From the NCBI GenBank assembly GCA_002257045.1, contig NCHD01000005.1, positions 28,332 through 92,331 on the forward strand: a stretch of DNA of 64,000 nucleotides, written 5' to 3'. A program made the translations under genes and the position numbers. Position 1 is the stretch's first letter, and every line of letters starts with the position of its first letter. Shown here piece after piece: positions 34,416-43,434 of the stretch. This DNA comes from Hydrogenophilales bacterium 16-61-112 (lineage in GTDB: Bacteria > Pseudomonadota > Gammaproteobacteria > Burkholderiales > Thiobacillaceae). The notes beneath the pieces are model-generated. The model searched no databases. It saw only the letters and a program-made list of their open reading frames with translations, and had not been told where the DNA came from.

Positions 34416-34903
34416 ATTGCAAGACTCAAGCTATCGATCCTCGCGCGTGCGCCATAGCCGCAGCACCTAAATCGTGGATTTCTGAATTGCGTAGCGCATT
34501 TCATCGTGCCCAACGCGAGTCCACCGTACATCGCGTGGTTCGAAACTCTTCCAGCTTTTCATCCAAACGTGGATTCGCCAGCAATGTGCTCGGCGCGGCC
34601 GTGAGCGCCTGCATCGTGTGTGCAGCGGCCAGCTTGTTTCACGGGCGCCAAAAAGTCGTATGCGCTCAGGATTCTTGCTGCGCCAAACAGAGCAGCAACA
34701 GCGACGCGGTTTCAGCAAGACTTATGTGGCGCTCATGAAGGATATCTAAACCTCTCCCGCCCGTTGGCGTCATGCATAACCAAGCGTTTCGAGCCGAGGG
34801 GCGCACGGCGCTCGACACCGTAGCGCCACGTCCCAGGGTTTGACGGTCAGGCACCCGCTTCTTTGCTTATGTATAAATAAGTTTTATTTATCAGCAACTG
34901 TTT
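34416..34903. other. intergenic stretch without a supported gene
   Basis: No intact gene is seen. Short open stretches on both strands between 34440 and 34740 switch frame and may be a gene remnant, but I cannot name a family. After about 34860 the sequence turns AT-rich, and the regulatory elements of the next gene begin. Confidence 0.5.
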
Positions 34904-34920
34904 GTCGATAAATTTTACAC
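34904..34920 (+). promoter_or_regulatory. distal candidate activator site of PEP-CTERM gene 3
   Basis: GTCGATAAATTTTACAC, a second copy of the 17-bp element, 146 bp upstream of the one at 35050, with two differences. Confidence 0.5.
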
Positions 34921-35049
34921 GTGAGCGGATGGGGTGGGCGGATGGTAGTAACGTACTGATTGAACATGTGAAATTATGCTTGTCGCGCTGGCGGTCCGTT
35001 GTGGTAATTCGAGGATGGATCAGTTTTCTGCTCATGCAGGCCGAATTAT

Positions 35050-35066
35050 GTCGGAAAATTTTACAC
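35050..35066 (+). promoter_or_regulatory. proximal candidate activator site (UAS) of PEP-CTERM gene 3
   Basis: GTCGGAAAATTTTACAC, partly dyad-symmetric (GT...AAA-A-TTT...AC). It begins 116 bp before the -24 element at 35166, close to the 123 bp seen for PEP-CTERM gene 1. Confidence 0.6.
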
Positions 35067-35165
35067 ATTCAGGGCTTGGTCTTTCAGCCTGTGGAGGCTT
35101 GAAGCCATTCAATGAGCTTTTATCTTGTTGATTTGTAATGAGTATAAGTAAATGTTTAATTAGAT

Positions 35166-35181
35166 TGGCATTGCCATTGCT
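35166..35181 (+). promoter_or_regulatory. sigma-54 (-24/-12) promoter of PEP-CTERM gene 3
   Basis: TGGCATT-N4-TTGCT with exact GG-N10-GC spacing (GG 35167-35168, GC 35179-35180), the same two blocks as at 4001. Predicted start near 35192, leader about 104 nt. Confidence 0.75.
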
Positions 35182-35295
35182 TTATGTGAAGCGCCGCGAT
35201 GGGAATTAATCGGAGCCAAGTACTCCGCCCAAAGGGTAACAACAAAATGTAGTTGTTTAATCGATCGATAATTTTTCTACATGAGGAGATTTACA

Positions 35296-36012
35296 ATGAA
35301 TTTCACAATGACAAAGATTGCTGCTGCTGCTGTTCTGGCTTTTGCTGCTTCGGGCGCGCAGGCTGTTACCGTTTCGTCGGCCTCTGTTACCGGCGGCACT
35401 TTCGAGATGTATGGTTTCGGCGCACCCATTGCGTTTGTAAACTTTGGCACCGGCTCAGCGGATATCCTCGGTTATGACGGAACCACCCCTGGCTCCGCTG
35501 TTGCCAATACTTCTTATAGCGCAGACGGAATCGTTGGTTTTGGATTCGGCGCGGGCATCCCTGGTTCAACCCAGAAAACGGTTAACACCTACACTGCCGC
35601 AGCCAATCTGGGTGATGCCAATTCGCCGGCAGGTACCATTTCCGGTTTCGCCCCGGTAACCTTCAACGTCACAAGCATGACGAATGGTGCTGGCTTTACC
35701 GCTGACACGAGTGCTTGGTTTGCCAACTACAATGGCACGGACTTTAATCAGGGTAGCGGTCGGAATACGGTCGACGGCGCTGCTGATGGCTCCTTTGCAA
35801 CAGGCACGCTCTCAAACTGTACGGCTACGAGCTGTGACTATTCAATGTTCTGGGAGTCCTACATTGTTGGCGGCTCTTTTGATGGTAATACCGGTGCTTG
35901 GAACGTGACCGGTACTATTGCTGCTGTGCCGGAAGCATCGACCTACGGCATGATGCTGGCTGGGCTGGGTCTGGTTGGTTTCGCTGTACGTCGTCGCAAG
36001 CTGGTTGCTTAA
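35296..36012 (+). CDS. PEP-CTERM sorting-domain protein
   Basis: Exported protein of 238 residues. ATG at 35296 follows GAGGAG by 7 nt; the ATG at 35281 lies before that site and is rejected. The signal peptide NFTMTKIAAAAVLAFAASGA is followed by a Gly/Thr/Ser-rich mature part with two cysteines (NCTATSCDYS) and no named domain. The end, VPEASTYGMMLAGLGLVGFA then VRRRKLV, is a PEP-CTERM signal nearly the same as that of the protein at 4244. Monocistronic, with a sigma-54 promoter and terminator. Confidence 0.92.
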   Translation: MNFTMTKIAAAAVLAFAASGAQAVTVSSASVTGGTFEMYGFGAPIAFVNFGTGSADILGYDGTTPGSAVANTSYSADGIVGFGFGAGIPGSTQKTVNTYTAAANLGDANSPAGTISGFAPVTFNVTSMTNGAGFTADTSAWFANYNGTDFNQGSGRNTVDGAADGSFATGTLSNCTATSCDYSMFWESYIVGGSFDGNTGAWNVTGTIAAVPEASTYGMMLAGLGLVGFAVRRRKLVA

Positions 36013-36080
36013 CTGGTGTACAAGCACGGATAACGTTGTTGTTAGTCGTGCTTGCAAACCCGGATTGAATCTAATACGGG

Positions 36081-36124
36081 CATGCAAAAAAATACGGCGG
36101 TAAACCCGCCGTATTTTTTTGCAT
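36081..36124. terminator. bidirectional terminator
   Basis: CATGC, A7, TACGGCGG / CCCGCCGTA, T7, GCATG: a long palindrome with A and T runs, 69 nt after the PEP-CTERM stop. Confidence 0.92.
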
Positions 36125-36297
36125 GGTGATTCACTTCCTGCATTAATGTGGCAGGCAAAAAAACTTGTGCTGTTAAGCCTTAATAGAATTTCACCCCTTG
36201 TGTTCAAAAAAATAGTTGTGCAAAAAACGGGTTAGATATCAGCACAATTTTCAAAATATCGATAATACATACCTAATTTATTACAAACGGAGGAGTT

Positions 36298-38283
36298 ATG
36301 CGTTTTGCTTTGAAACATGCTGCCTTGGTGGCAGCCTGCCTAACAACCACTTCTGCACAGGCTACGAACGGCTTTTTCCTACCTGGTTCTGGCGTACGCT
36401 CGACGGGTATGGGGGGAGTCGGTATTGCTTATGGACGAGATTCGCTATCCGCTAATGCCAACCCAGTTAATATTCTCAATGCAGGTATGCGCGGAGATAT
36501 GGGCATTAGTATTTTTAACCCGGAACGATATGCCACGGTAGGTAAACCTGCGGGCCAGACCTCTCCTTTTGGAGGCACATTCACTGGTGATGTTGAAAGT
36601 GAATCCCGGTATTTTTTGATGCCGGAAATGGGCTTCGCCATGCCCCTTACTGAGCAACTATCGATTGGCCTGGCGGTAGTAGGCAGCGGTGGTATGAACA
36701 CCAATTACCCTGCGAATTTCTTTTCGTTTGCTGGAGATCCACCTGTAAGCGACAGAATTGGCGTGGACATGATGCAGGTGCTGATTCCGATTAGCGTGGC
36801 CTACAAAGTCAATGAAGATCAAGGGGTCGGAGCTTCGTTAGTGCTTGCTACTACGCGCTTCCAGGCTTACGGGCTTGGTGCCTTTTTGACCTTTGATAGT
36901 TTTACGACGATCACATCCGATGAAGCGCATATGACAAACAATGGCTACGATTACAGCTATGGGGGCGGAGTTAAATTGGGATGGCAGGGTGAGTATCTGG
37001 ATGACAAACTCACGGTCGGGCTGGTGTACACGTCGCGAATTGCAATGACAAAGTTTGATAAATACCGGGGTCTGTTTGCTGAGCAGGGCGGCTTCGATAT
37101 ACCGGAAAACTATGGCATAGGCATTGCCATCAAACCAATGAAGAATCTTGTGATTTCGGCTGATGTGTCGCGGATCAATTTTGCTGATGTTAAGTCCTTC
37201 GGTAATCTGGGGCCGAGTACCGCCGTAACTCCATACCCGGGCCCTGGCCCCTCCACTCGAAATAACGCAGTAAAAGCTATTCCTTCCACCGTTGATCCGT
37301 CTAAAGAAACCGGAAATGATGAAGGTATGGGTTTTGGCTGGCAGAATCAGACTGTATATAAATTGGGTATCCAGTATGGGGTGAGTAGTCAGTTGCAAGT
37401 TCGTGCAGGTTACAACTATGGCGCGAGTACGATTCCTAACAATCAGTTGACATTTAATACATTAGCGCCGGCTACTGTTGAAAGGCATATTTCGGTTGGT
37501 TTTACCTACAAGCCCACTGATGAGCTTGAAATTACTGGCACTTATATGCGCGTCCCAAACAATTCACAAACATCTCCACGAAATCAAAATATTATTGGTA
37601 TGGCCGACATCGGTATGAGCCAAAATGTTTTTGGTGTGAGCTTGGGCTGGATGCTTGCTCCAGGCGTGAGCGAATATGGCGATCCATCAGAAGATCAGAA
37701 GCCATGGGGTTTCTATGCGGGTATGGGTATTGGCCAAACCAGTAATAGCAAGTGGGAGTCATCTAATATTAATGCTTCCCTCGCGGCCGACGGGATCACG
37801 GCAACATCCGATCTTGATAATACAAACGCGAACGGAAATTTTCCGTGGAAATTTTATGCCGGCTATGAGATTAACCAGTTCTTCGGTGTGGAAGGTGGTT
37901 ATATGGCCTTTCAGGATCTCTACGCAAATGTGACTGCGACCGCGCCTGCAGATGCTACGGCTCGGCTGGCTCTGCAAAGTGATGCCTGGATGCTAGCGGC
38001 CATGGGATCGTATCCGGTCACCCAGGATTTTTCTGTGTTTGGCAAACTGGGGGCCAACTTTTGGCGTAAGCAACTCTTGACTACAGACACCACTCCTGGC
38101 GTCACAACCTCAACCACGGCAACCCAATTTATGGAATCGGATGGGGGTAGGGGTTTGTATTACGCTTTGGGTGCAAGTTACGATATGGGCGATTACTTCA
38201 CTCTGCGTGCTGAATGGGAGCGCTACGATGTTGATGGAGCCGATGTTGATGCGTATACAGGCGGATTCTTGTTTAAATTTTAA
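36298..38283 (+). CDS. fused FadL-like and OmpA-like double outer membrane barrel
   Basis: A 661-residue outer membrane protein in one uninterrupted frame, with GGAGG before the ATG. Signal peptide to about residue 22 (SAQA). Residues 23 to about 452 look like an OmpP1/FadL transport barrel: TNGFFLPGSGVRSTGMGGVG, then IAYGRDSLSANANP, repeated aromatic strands and a last strand near VFGVSLGWML. After a short linker (PGVSEYGDPSEDQKP), residues 470-661 have the pattern of an eight-stranded OmpA-type barrel: WGFYAGMGIGQTSNSKW, FYAGYEINQFFGVEGGYM, FSVFGKLGANFW, YYALGASYDMGDYFTLRAEW and a final FLFKF. No peptidoglycan-binding domain follows. GC is clearly lower than in the core genes. Substrate unknown. 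Confidence 0.8.
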   Translation: MRFALKHAALVAACLTTTSAQATNGFFLPGSGVRSTGMGGVGIAYGRDSLSANANPVNILNAGMRGDMGISIFNPERYATVGKPAGQTSPFGGTFTGDVESESRYFLMPEMGFAMPLTEQLSIGLAVVGSGGMNTNYPANFFSFAGDPPVSDRIGVDMMQVLIPISVAYKVNEDQGVGASLVLATTRFQAYGLGAFLTFDSFTTITSDEAHMTNNGYDYSYGGGVKLGWQGEYLDDKLTVGLVYTSRIAMTKFDKYRGLFAEQGGFDIPENYGIGIAIKPMKNLVISADVSRINFADVKSFGNLGPSTAVTPYPGPGPSTRNNAVKAIPSTVDPSKETGNDEGMGFGWQNQTVYKLGIQYGVSSQLQVRAGYNYGASTIPNNQLTFNTLAPATVERHISVGFTYKPTDELEITGTYMRVPNNSQTSPRNQNIIGMADIGMSQNVFGVSLGWMLAPGVSEYGDPSEDQKPWGFYAGMGIGQTSNSKWESSNINASLAADGITATSDLDNTNANGNFPWKFYAGYEINQFFGVEGGYMAFQDLYANVTATAPADATARLALQSDAWMLAAMGSYPVTQDFSVFGKLGANFWRKQLLTTDTTPGVTTSTTATQFMESDGGRGLYYALGASYDMGDYFTLRAEWERYDVDGADVDAYTGGFLFKF

Positions 38284-38323
38284 CGACCCCCCGCCGATCG
38301 CCGACTCAGGTGGTCATCTCCCC

Positions 38324-38352
38324 AAAACAGCCTGGCTTTGCCAGGCTGTTTT
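38324..38352. terminator. bidirectional terminator
   Basis: AAAACAGCCTGG / CCAGGCTGTTTT around CTTTG, 41 nt after the barrel gene. Confidence 0.9.
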
Positions 38353-38496
38353 GTTTGGTGCATCACTTCAAATGAATGAACTGATTTCACGGCTACTCGG
38401 GTACAGCCATGCCAATCTGAGCTTTCTTGAGACAGCCAGTGATCAGGCTGTCGATAAAGCGTAATTTCCCAAAGAACCCCATGGGGCAGAGCAACC

Positions 38497-40851
38497 TCAT
38501 GGTGCGCTGCCCTGCCAATAGCGGCGGTGGAACGGGTGATATTCCGATGTCGCCACGCCAGCCTCGCTGAACGTAAGCTTGATGAGGCCGCCCCTATCGC
38601 TGCGCAGGATGCGGGCGTCCTGCTCGCGGAATCGTGAAACGACCTGGGGATGCGGGTGGCCGAAGCGGTTGCGGTAGCCCATGGTGAATACGCTGATCTG
38701 CGGCTGCACCTGTTCGACGAATTCGGCCAGCGATGAGGTGCGGCTGCCGTGGTGGCCGGCGATCAGGACGGTGGCAGACAGGTCTGTGCCGTTGTTGCGT
38801 AAAGCCTGTTCCATGAGTTCGAGTTCAACGCGCCGTTCGCCATCTCCGGTGATCAGCAGGCTTTGCCCGCCGCTGCTGATTTTCAATACGCAACTGAAGT
38901 CGTTGTCGCGCCGGCTGGTTTCGCCATACGCCGTGGCGTGCGGGTTGAGAATGTCGAAGCGCACGCCGTCCCATTGCCAGTGTTGGCCGCGCTGGCAATG
39001 GCGGGGTGTGGGGGTGTTGTTCAACAGCGGGCTGGTAGCGGGCAGGCCATGCAGCAGCCAGCCAGTGGGGAGGTCGCGCAACACGGAGTGCAGGCCGCCG
39101 CTGTGGTCGCTGTCATCGTGCGAAACGATCATGCCGGACAATGTGCCGACGCCCGTTGCGCGCAGGTAGGGCACGATAATGCGCTCGCCGGCATCGCTGT
39201 CGGCAAAGGCGGGGCCGGTGTCGTACAGCAGGGTGTGGCGGGCGGTGCGGATCAGGATGGCGGTGCCTTGGCCGACGTCGATCACGTCGGCCTCGAAGTG
39301 CCTGGGGGCGATGCTGGCATGCGGTGGAAACAGCAGCGGCAGCCACAAAAACGCCCCCAGCGCGCGCAGCGGAAATCCGCGCGGCAGCAGGAGCCAGGCG
39401 GTGCCGATGACCGCGAACAGGACCGCCCAGCCGGTGGGTGCAGGTTGCACGGCGATGGCCCACGGCAAGGCGCTGGCCCACACCAGGCTTTGCCCCAGTC
39501 CGTCCATTAGCCACGCCGCCGCATGCCACAGCGGCGGGGCGATCACGCCGAGCAAGGCCAGCGGCGTCACCAGCCAGCTCACCAGCGGGATGGCAATGGC
39601 GTTGGCCAGCGGCGAAATCAGCGACACCTGCTGAAACAGTAACAGCAGGGCGGGCGCCAGTGCCAGCGTCAGCGCGGCTTGCACGCTGATCCAGCCGCGC
39701 AACTTGTCCGGCAGCGCCACGCGGCCGACGCTCACCCACAGGATGACCGCCATGGCGCCAAACGACAGCCAGAACCCGGCCGACAACACCGCCCACGGGT
39801 CGATCAGCAAGACGATGAACAAGGCCCAGATCAGCGCCGAAAAAGGCTGTGGCTCGCGCCGTCCCCAGAAGGCCAATGCAAGCACCGCGAGCATGAACAG
39901 GGTGCGTTGCGCGGGCACCTGAAATCCAGCCAGGATGGAATAGCTCGCCGCCGCCAGCATGGCGGCCAGCAGACCGGCCTGACGCGAGGGCAAACGCTCC
40001 GCCAGGCGCGGCCAGCGTCGCCAGCCGAATGCCACCAGCCAGCCGGCGAGGGCGGCGATCATGGTGATATGCAATCCGGATATCGAGATCAAATGCTGTA
40101 TTCCCGTCCGGGTGAAAGCACGCATCTGTTCGGGCGGAATGCCGCGCTGGTCGCCGATTACCAGCGCGGTGATGACGCCGGCATAGGGCGCATCGGTCAG
40201 CGTGGCGTCGATCCGTTCGCGGATGCCGGCGCGGGTGGCGGCAATCCAGGCGACGGGTGTGCCGGCGCGCGCGGCAAGCCGTTGCGGCGCAGATTGTTCG
40301 CGCACGTAGCCCGATGCGGCGATGCCGCGTTCCAGCATCCAGGCTTCGAGATCGAAGCCGTGCGGGTTATGCGTGCCGTAAGGGCGCTTCAGCCGCACCG
40401 TGAATTGCCAGCGTTCGCCTGCATGCACCGTCGGCGTGCGGCTCACCGCATCGCGCGGCCAGTAGCGCGCGATCTGGATGCGCTTTACATCCGGAGCGTT
40501 GGGCGTCAGCACCTGTTCGACATCCAGTACAAAGCGCTCACCGCGCGCGTCGCTTTGCGGCAGGCCGCTCACCACGCCCACCAGGCTGATATCCACTCCC
40601 TGCCAGTGATCGGGCAGGCGCTCCGTTAGCCGCAGGTCGGCGCGCCACGCCGCCCAGGCAAATCCGAGCGCAAGGCTCAACAGCGCAACAGCCAGTCGGC
40701 GCAGGATTTCAGGGGTGGTTTGGGAAAAGCGCGGCAGCCATAAAACGCTGCTTAGCAGCGGCAACAGCCACAGCCAGCGCGTGGGCGGTAATGTGGCTTG
40801 TTGCTGCAGTAGCCACACGCCTAAACAGAATGCGATGAGATAGAACCGCAT
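38497..40851 (-). CDS. comEC: DNA uptake channel protein ComEC/Rec2
   Basis: Inner-membrane channel for uptake of single-stranded DNA in transformation, 784 residues. An N-terminal DUF4131-like region with two helices leads into the Competence domain (GIQHLISISGLHITMIAALA and further helices), and the C-terminal metallo-beta-lactamase-like domain has SHDDSDHSGGLHSVL and IAGHHGSRTSS. Length is usual for proteobacteria. comEA is at 46884. Confidence 0.94.
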   Translation of the reverse strand: MRFYLIAFCLGVWLLQQQATLPPTRWLWLLPLLSSVLWLPRFSQTTPEILRRLAVALLSLALGFAWAAWRADLRLTERLPDHWQGVDISLVGVVSGLPQSDARGERFVLDVEQVLTPNAPDVKRIQIARYWPRDAVSRTPTVHAGERWQFTVRLKRPYGTHNPHGFDLEAWMLERGIAASGYVREQSAPQRLAARAGTPVAWIAATRAGIRERIDATLTDAPYAGVITALVIGDQRGIPPEQMRAFTRTGIQHLISISGLHITMIAALAGWLVAFGWRRWPRLAERLPSRQAGLLAAMLAAASYSILAGFQVPAQRTLFMLAVLALAFWGRREPQPFSALIWALFIVLLIDPWAVLSAGFWLSFGAMAVILWVSVGRVALPDKLRGWISVQAALTLALAPALLLLFQQVSLISPLANAIAIPLVSWLVTPLALLGVIAPPLWHAAAWLMDGLGQSLVWASALPWAIAVQPAPTGWAVLFAVIGTAWLLLPRGFPLRALGAFLWLPLLFPPHASIAPRHFEADVIDVGQGTAILIRTARHTLLYDTGPAFADSDAGERIIVPYLRATGVGTLSGMIVSHDDSDHSGGLHSVLRDLPTGWLLHGLPATSPLLNNTPTPRHCQRGQHWQWDGVRFDILNPHATAYGETSRRDNDFSCVLKISSGGQSLLITGDGERRVELELMEQALRNNGTDLSATVLIAGHHGSRTSSLAEFVEQVQPQISVFTMGYRNRFGHPHPQVVSRFREQDARILRSDRGGLIKLTFSEAGVATSEYHPFHRRYWQGSAP

Positions 40852-40861
40852 CGCGCGGGGG

Positions 40862-41179
40862 TTACGCCCGAAGCAGGCGTTGCGTCAACAGGGTGCGCAT
40901 GTTGCGCCGGGTGTCGCACACGATGTGAATGATGATGTCAGGCTGGATTTCGTAGATTACCCGGGTTTGCCCGATGACAAAGTGGCGGTATTGCAAGAGC
41001 CCAAGGTGGGCGATTTCATCCGGCACGCTGCCGATCTGGGGAAACTTGGCGAGTTTAAGGGTCGCCTGTTTCAGCTTGCGCGAATGAGCAAGCCACGCTG
41101 CGTTGGAAAACTGCTGAATGAAGTAGGTGCGCAAGTCATGCAGGTCGGCTTCGGCCTCCTTGAGAAAAACGACCTTCAC
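40862..41179 (-). CDS. ParE/RelE-type toxin
   Basis: A 105-residue RelE/ParE fold protein: MKVVFLKEAEADLHDLRTYF, SRKLKQATLKLAKFPQIGSV and RHFVIGQTRVIYEIQPDIII. ParE members block gyrase and RelE members cut mRNA; the sequence favours ParE (helix pair at the N-terminus) but does not decide. Its start overlaps the antitoxin stop by 4 bp. Confidence 0.87.
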   Translation of the reverse strand: MKVVFLKEAEADLHDLRTYFIQQFSNAAWLAHSRKLKQATLKLAKFPQIGSVPDEIAHLGLLQYRHFVIGQTRVIYEIQPDIIIHIVCDTRRNMRTLLTQRLLRA

Positions 41180-41445
41180 TTATCCAGGGCGTCAAGCTCG
41201 TTAAACACCGCGTCGGCAGATCGAAATTGCCCGGCATCGATTTGTTTGCGGCCTAAAGCCAGCAGTTTGAGCAACGCCAGCGTTTTTTCATACGCCTCGT
41301 AGGATTGAACATCCATCACCACCAGGCGGGCTTCGCCGTTTTGGGTGATGAGCATGGGCTCGCGGCACTCGTTCAGTTCACGAACGATTTCGGCTGCATG
41401 GCTTTTCAGGTAACTGATGGGTTTGGTGCGAGTGGATAGATCCAT
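41176..41445 (-). CDS. Phd/YefM-type antitoxin
   Basis: An 89-residue antitoxin: TKPISYLKSHAAEIVRELNE, then PMLITQNGEARLVVMDVQSY and a C-terminal toxin-binding helix. The N-terminal part binds DNA and represses the operon in this family. Antitoxin first, toxin second, with ATGA overlap. The pair sits between comEC and lolD, which are core genes. Confidence 0.88.
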   Translation of the reverse strand: MDLSTRTKPISYLKSHAAEIVRELNECREPMLITQNGEARLVVMDVQSYEAYEKTLALLKLLALGRKQIDAGQFRSADAVFNELDALDK

Positions 41446-41499
41446 TTTGCGTGCCTTGGACTGCTTCGGACTGAATATAGACTTAATTCTGTCTGCCTG

Positions 41500-42177
41500 C
41501 TAGGCCTGCAAAACTCCGTCGACCAGCCGCAATTGCCGGTCCATGCGTGCGGCCAGCTCGATGTCGTGGGTGACCACAATGAGGCTGGTGGACTGCTTGC
41601 GATTGAGTTCGCGCATCAGGTCAAACACGGCATCGGCGGTGTGGCGATCGAGGTTGCCGGTGGGTTCGTCGGCCAGGATGCAGGCGGGATGGGTGACCAG
41701 CGCGCGCGCAATGGCGACGCGCTGCCGTTCGCCACCGGACAGTTCGCCGGGGCGGTGGTTGAGGCGATGGCCCAGGCCAACTTCGGTTAATACTTCGGCC
41801 GCGCGCGCCATCGCCTGTGCGCGATCGATGCGGCGGATGGTGAGCGGCATCGCGGTGTTTTCCAGCGCAGTGAATTCCGGCAGCAGATGGTGAAACTGGT
41901 AGACGAATCCGAGCGCGGTATTGCGCAGTTCGCAGCGTGCGGCTTCGGAAATGGCAAAGGGGTTGCGTCCCAGCAGCTCGACTGCACCGGCCGTCGGCAC
42001 GTCGAGTCCGCCCAGCAGATGCAGCAAGGTGCTCTTGCCCGAGCCCGATGCCCCGACGATGGCCAGCGATTCGCCCGCGCGGACTTCGAGATCGACGCCG
42101 AGCAGCACCTGCACGTCGTTCCTGCCCTGGCGGAAGGTTTTGCTCAGGCCGCTGCAGCGCAGCACGGTTTCATTCAT
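41500..42177 (-). CDS. lolD: lipoprotein-releasing system ATP-binding protein LolD
   Basis: ATPase of the LolCDE complex that extracts lipoproteins from the inner membrane, 225 residues. Walker A GASGSGKS, signature [15 protein letters not shown], Walker [13 protein letters not shown], and the LolD-type [20 protein letters not shown]. It overlaps the lolC reading frame by 8 bp. Confidence 0.95.
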   Translation of the reverse strand: MNETVLRCSGLSKTFRQGRNDVQVLLGVDLEVRAGESLAIVGASGSGKSTLLHLLGGLDVPTAGAVELLGRNPFAISEAARCELRNTALGFVYQFHHLLPEFTALENTAMPLTIRRIDRAQAMARAAEVLTEVGLGHRLNHRPGELSGGERQRVAIARALVTHPACILADEPTGNLDRHTADAVFDLMRELNRKQSTSLIVVTHDIELAARMDRQLRLVDGVLQA

Positions 42178-43335
42178 AACGCAGCGCCTCGGCCGGGTTA
42201 ATGCGCGACGCGGCCCAGCTGGGATAGAGGGTCGCGAGCAGGCTGATCAGCAGCGAAATACCGGCGATGACGCCGACATCCGCCCACACCAGTTTGGATG
42301 GCAACTGGCTGATGTAGTAGACGTCGGCCGGGAACAGGTCCATGCCGAACAGGCGTTCGATGATGGGCACCACCGTTTCGACATTGAGCGCCAGCAATAC
42401 GCCGCTGACCACGCCGATCAGGGTACCGAACACGCCGATAAATGCGCCCTGCACGATGAAGATGCGCATGATCGAGCCGGGCCGGGCGCCCAGTGTGCGC
42501 AGGATGGCGATGTCGGATTGCTTGTCGGTCACCGCCATCACCAGGGTGGAGACGATGTTGAACGCGGCGACGGCGACGATCAGCAGCAGAATCAGGAACA
42601 TCATGCGTTTTTCGATGGCTACCGCGCGGAAGAAGTTGGCGTGGCTTTGCGTCCAGTCGGTGAGGTAGTAGTTGCCGTTGAGGCTTTTCGCCAGTTCGCG
42701 GGTGACGAAGGGGGCGCGAAACAGGTCGTCGAGCTTGAGCCGCACGCCCGACACGTCGTCGCCCAGCCGCAGCAGCTTCTGCGCGTCCTGTAGGTGAACC
42801 AGCGCAAGCCCGGAATCGTATTCGAACATGCCGGCTTCGAAAATGCCGGTGACGGTGAACTGCTTGACGCGGGGCATCACGCCGGCCGGCGTGATGTTGC
42901 CCTGCGGCGTCAGCAACACCACCTTGTCGCCGGGTAAGACGTTGAGCACGCGCGCCAGCTCGCCGCCGAGGATGATGCCGAATTCGCCCGGCTTCAGGTC
43001 GGTCAGCTTGCCCTGCTTCATGTGCCGGGCAAGATCGGCCACCTGGCTTTCCATGTCCGGCAGCACGCCGCGAATGATCGCGCCGCGCACGTTGCCGCCG
43101 TTGGCCAGCATGCCCTGCGCGTTGACATAGGGTGCGCCGGACAGCACTTCCTTGTTTTGTTTGGCCTGCAGCAAGACGCCGCGCCAGTCGGACAGCTGGT
43201 CCGCCGGGCCGCTGATTTCCAGGTGCGCGGCGACGCCGAGGATGCGTTCGACACGATGGAAATGAAGGAAATGAAATGGTTGCTGCGCTTGGCGTGGGTG
43301 TAACGCAGGCCGATTTGAAGTTCGAAGGGAAGCAA
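42170..43335 (-). pseudogene. lolC: lipoprotein-releasing permease LolC/E, internal deletion with frameshift
   Basis: Permease of the Lol system, broken near its N-terminus. A TTG-started frame at 43335 gives a normal beginning (LPFELQIGLRYTHAKRSNHF, ISFISIVS), but the next normal residues, RILGVAAHLEISGPADQLSD, are in a different frame; the join is at about 43245-43252. The first membrane helix (the family segment around GIALGVAALI...VMNGFQKE), some 80-90 nt, is missing. Downstream everything to NPAEALRYE is intact, including the three C-terminal helices. The gene is normally essential, so an assembly error is as likely as a true lesion. Confidence 0.82.
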
Positions 43336-43434
43336 AACAGGACTCGCTTAAGGTTTGCGGCGAGTATGCCACAGCGGCTTGGTTTGACTGGCAGTGCACC
43401 TCACCATACCCGCGAATCGGCTTACACTCGGCGC

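Noticed and set aside
34440..34740. gene on either strand between the sugar transferase and PEP-CTERM gene 3
   Set aside because: Open stretches change frame repeatedly and have no recognisable family; at best a remnant.
36130..36297. sigma-54 promoter or 17-bp element before the double-barrel gene
   Set aside because: I looked for both and found neither; this gene does not appear to belong to the PEP-CTERM set.
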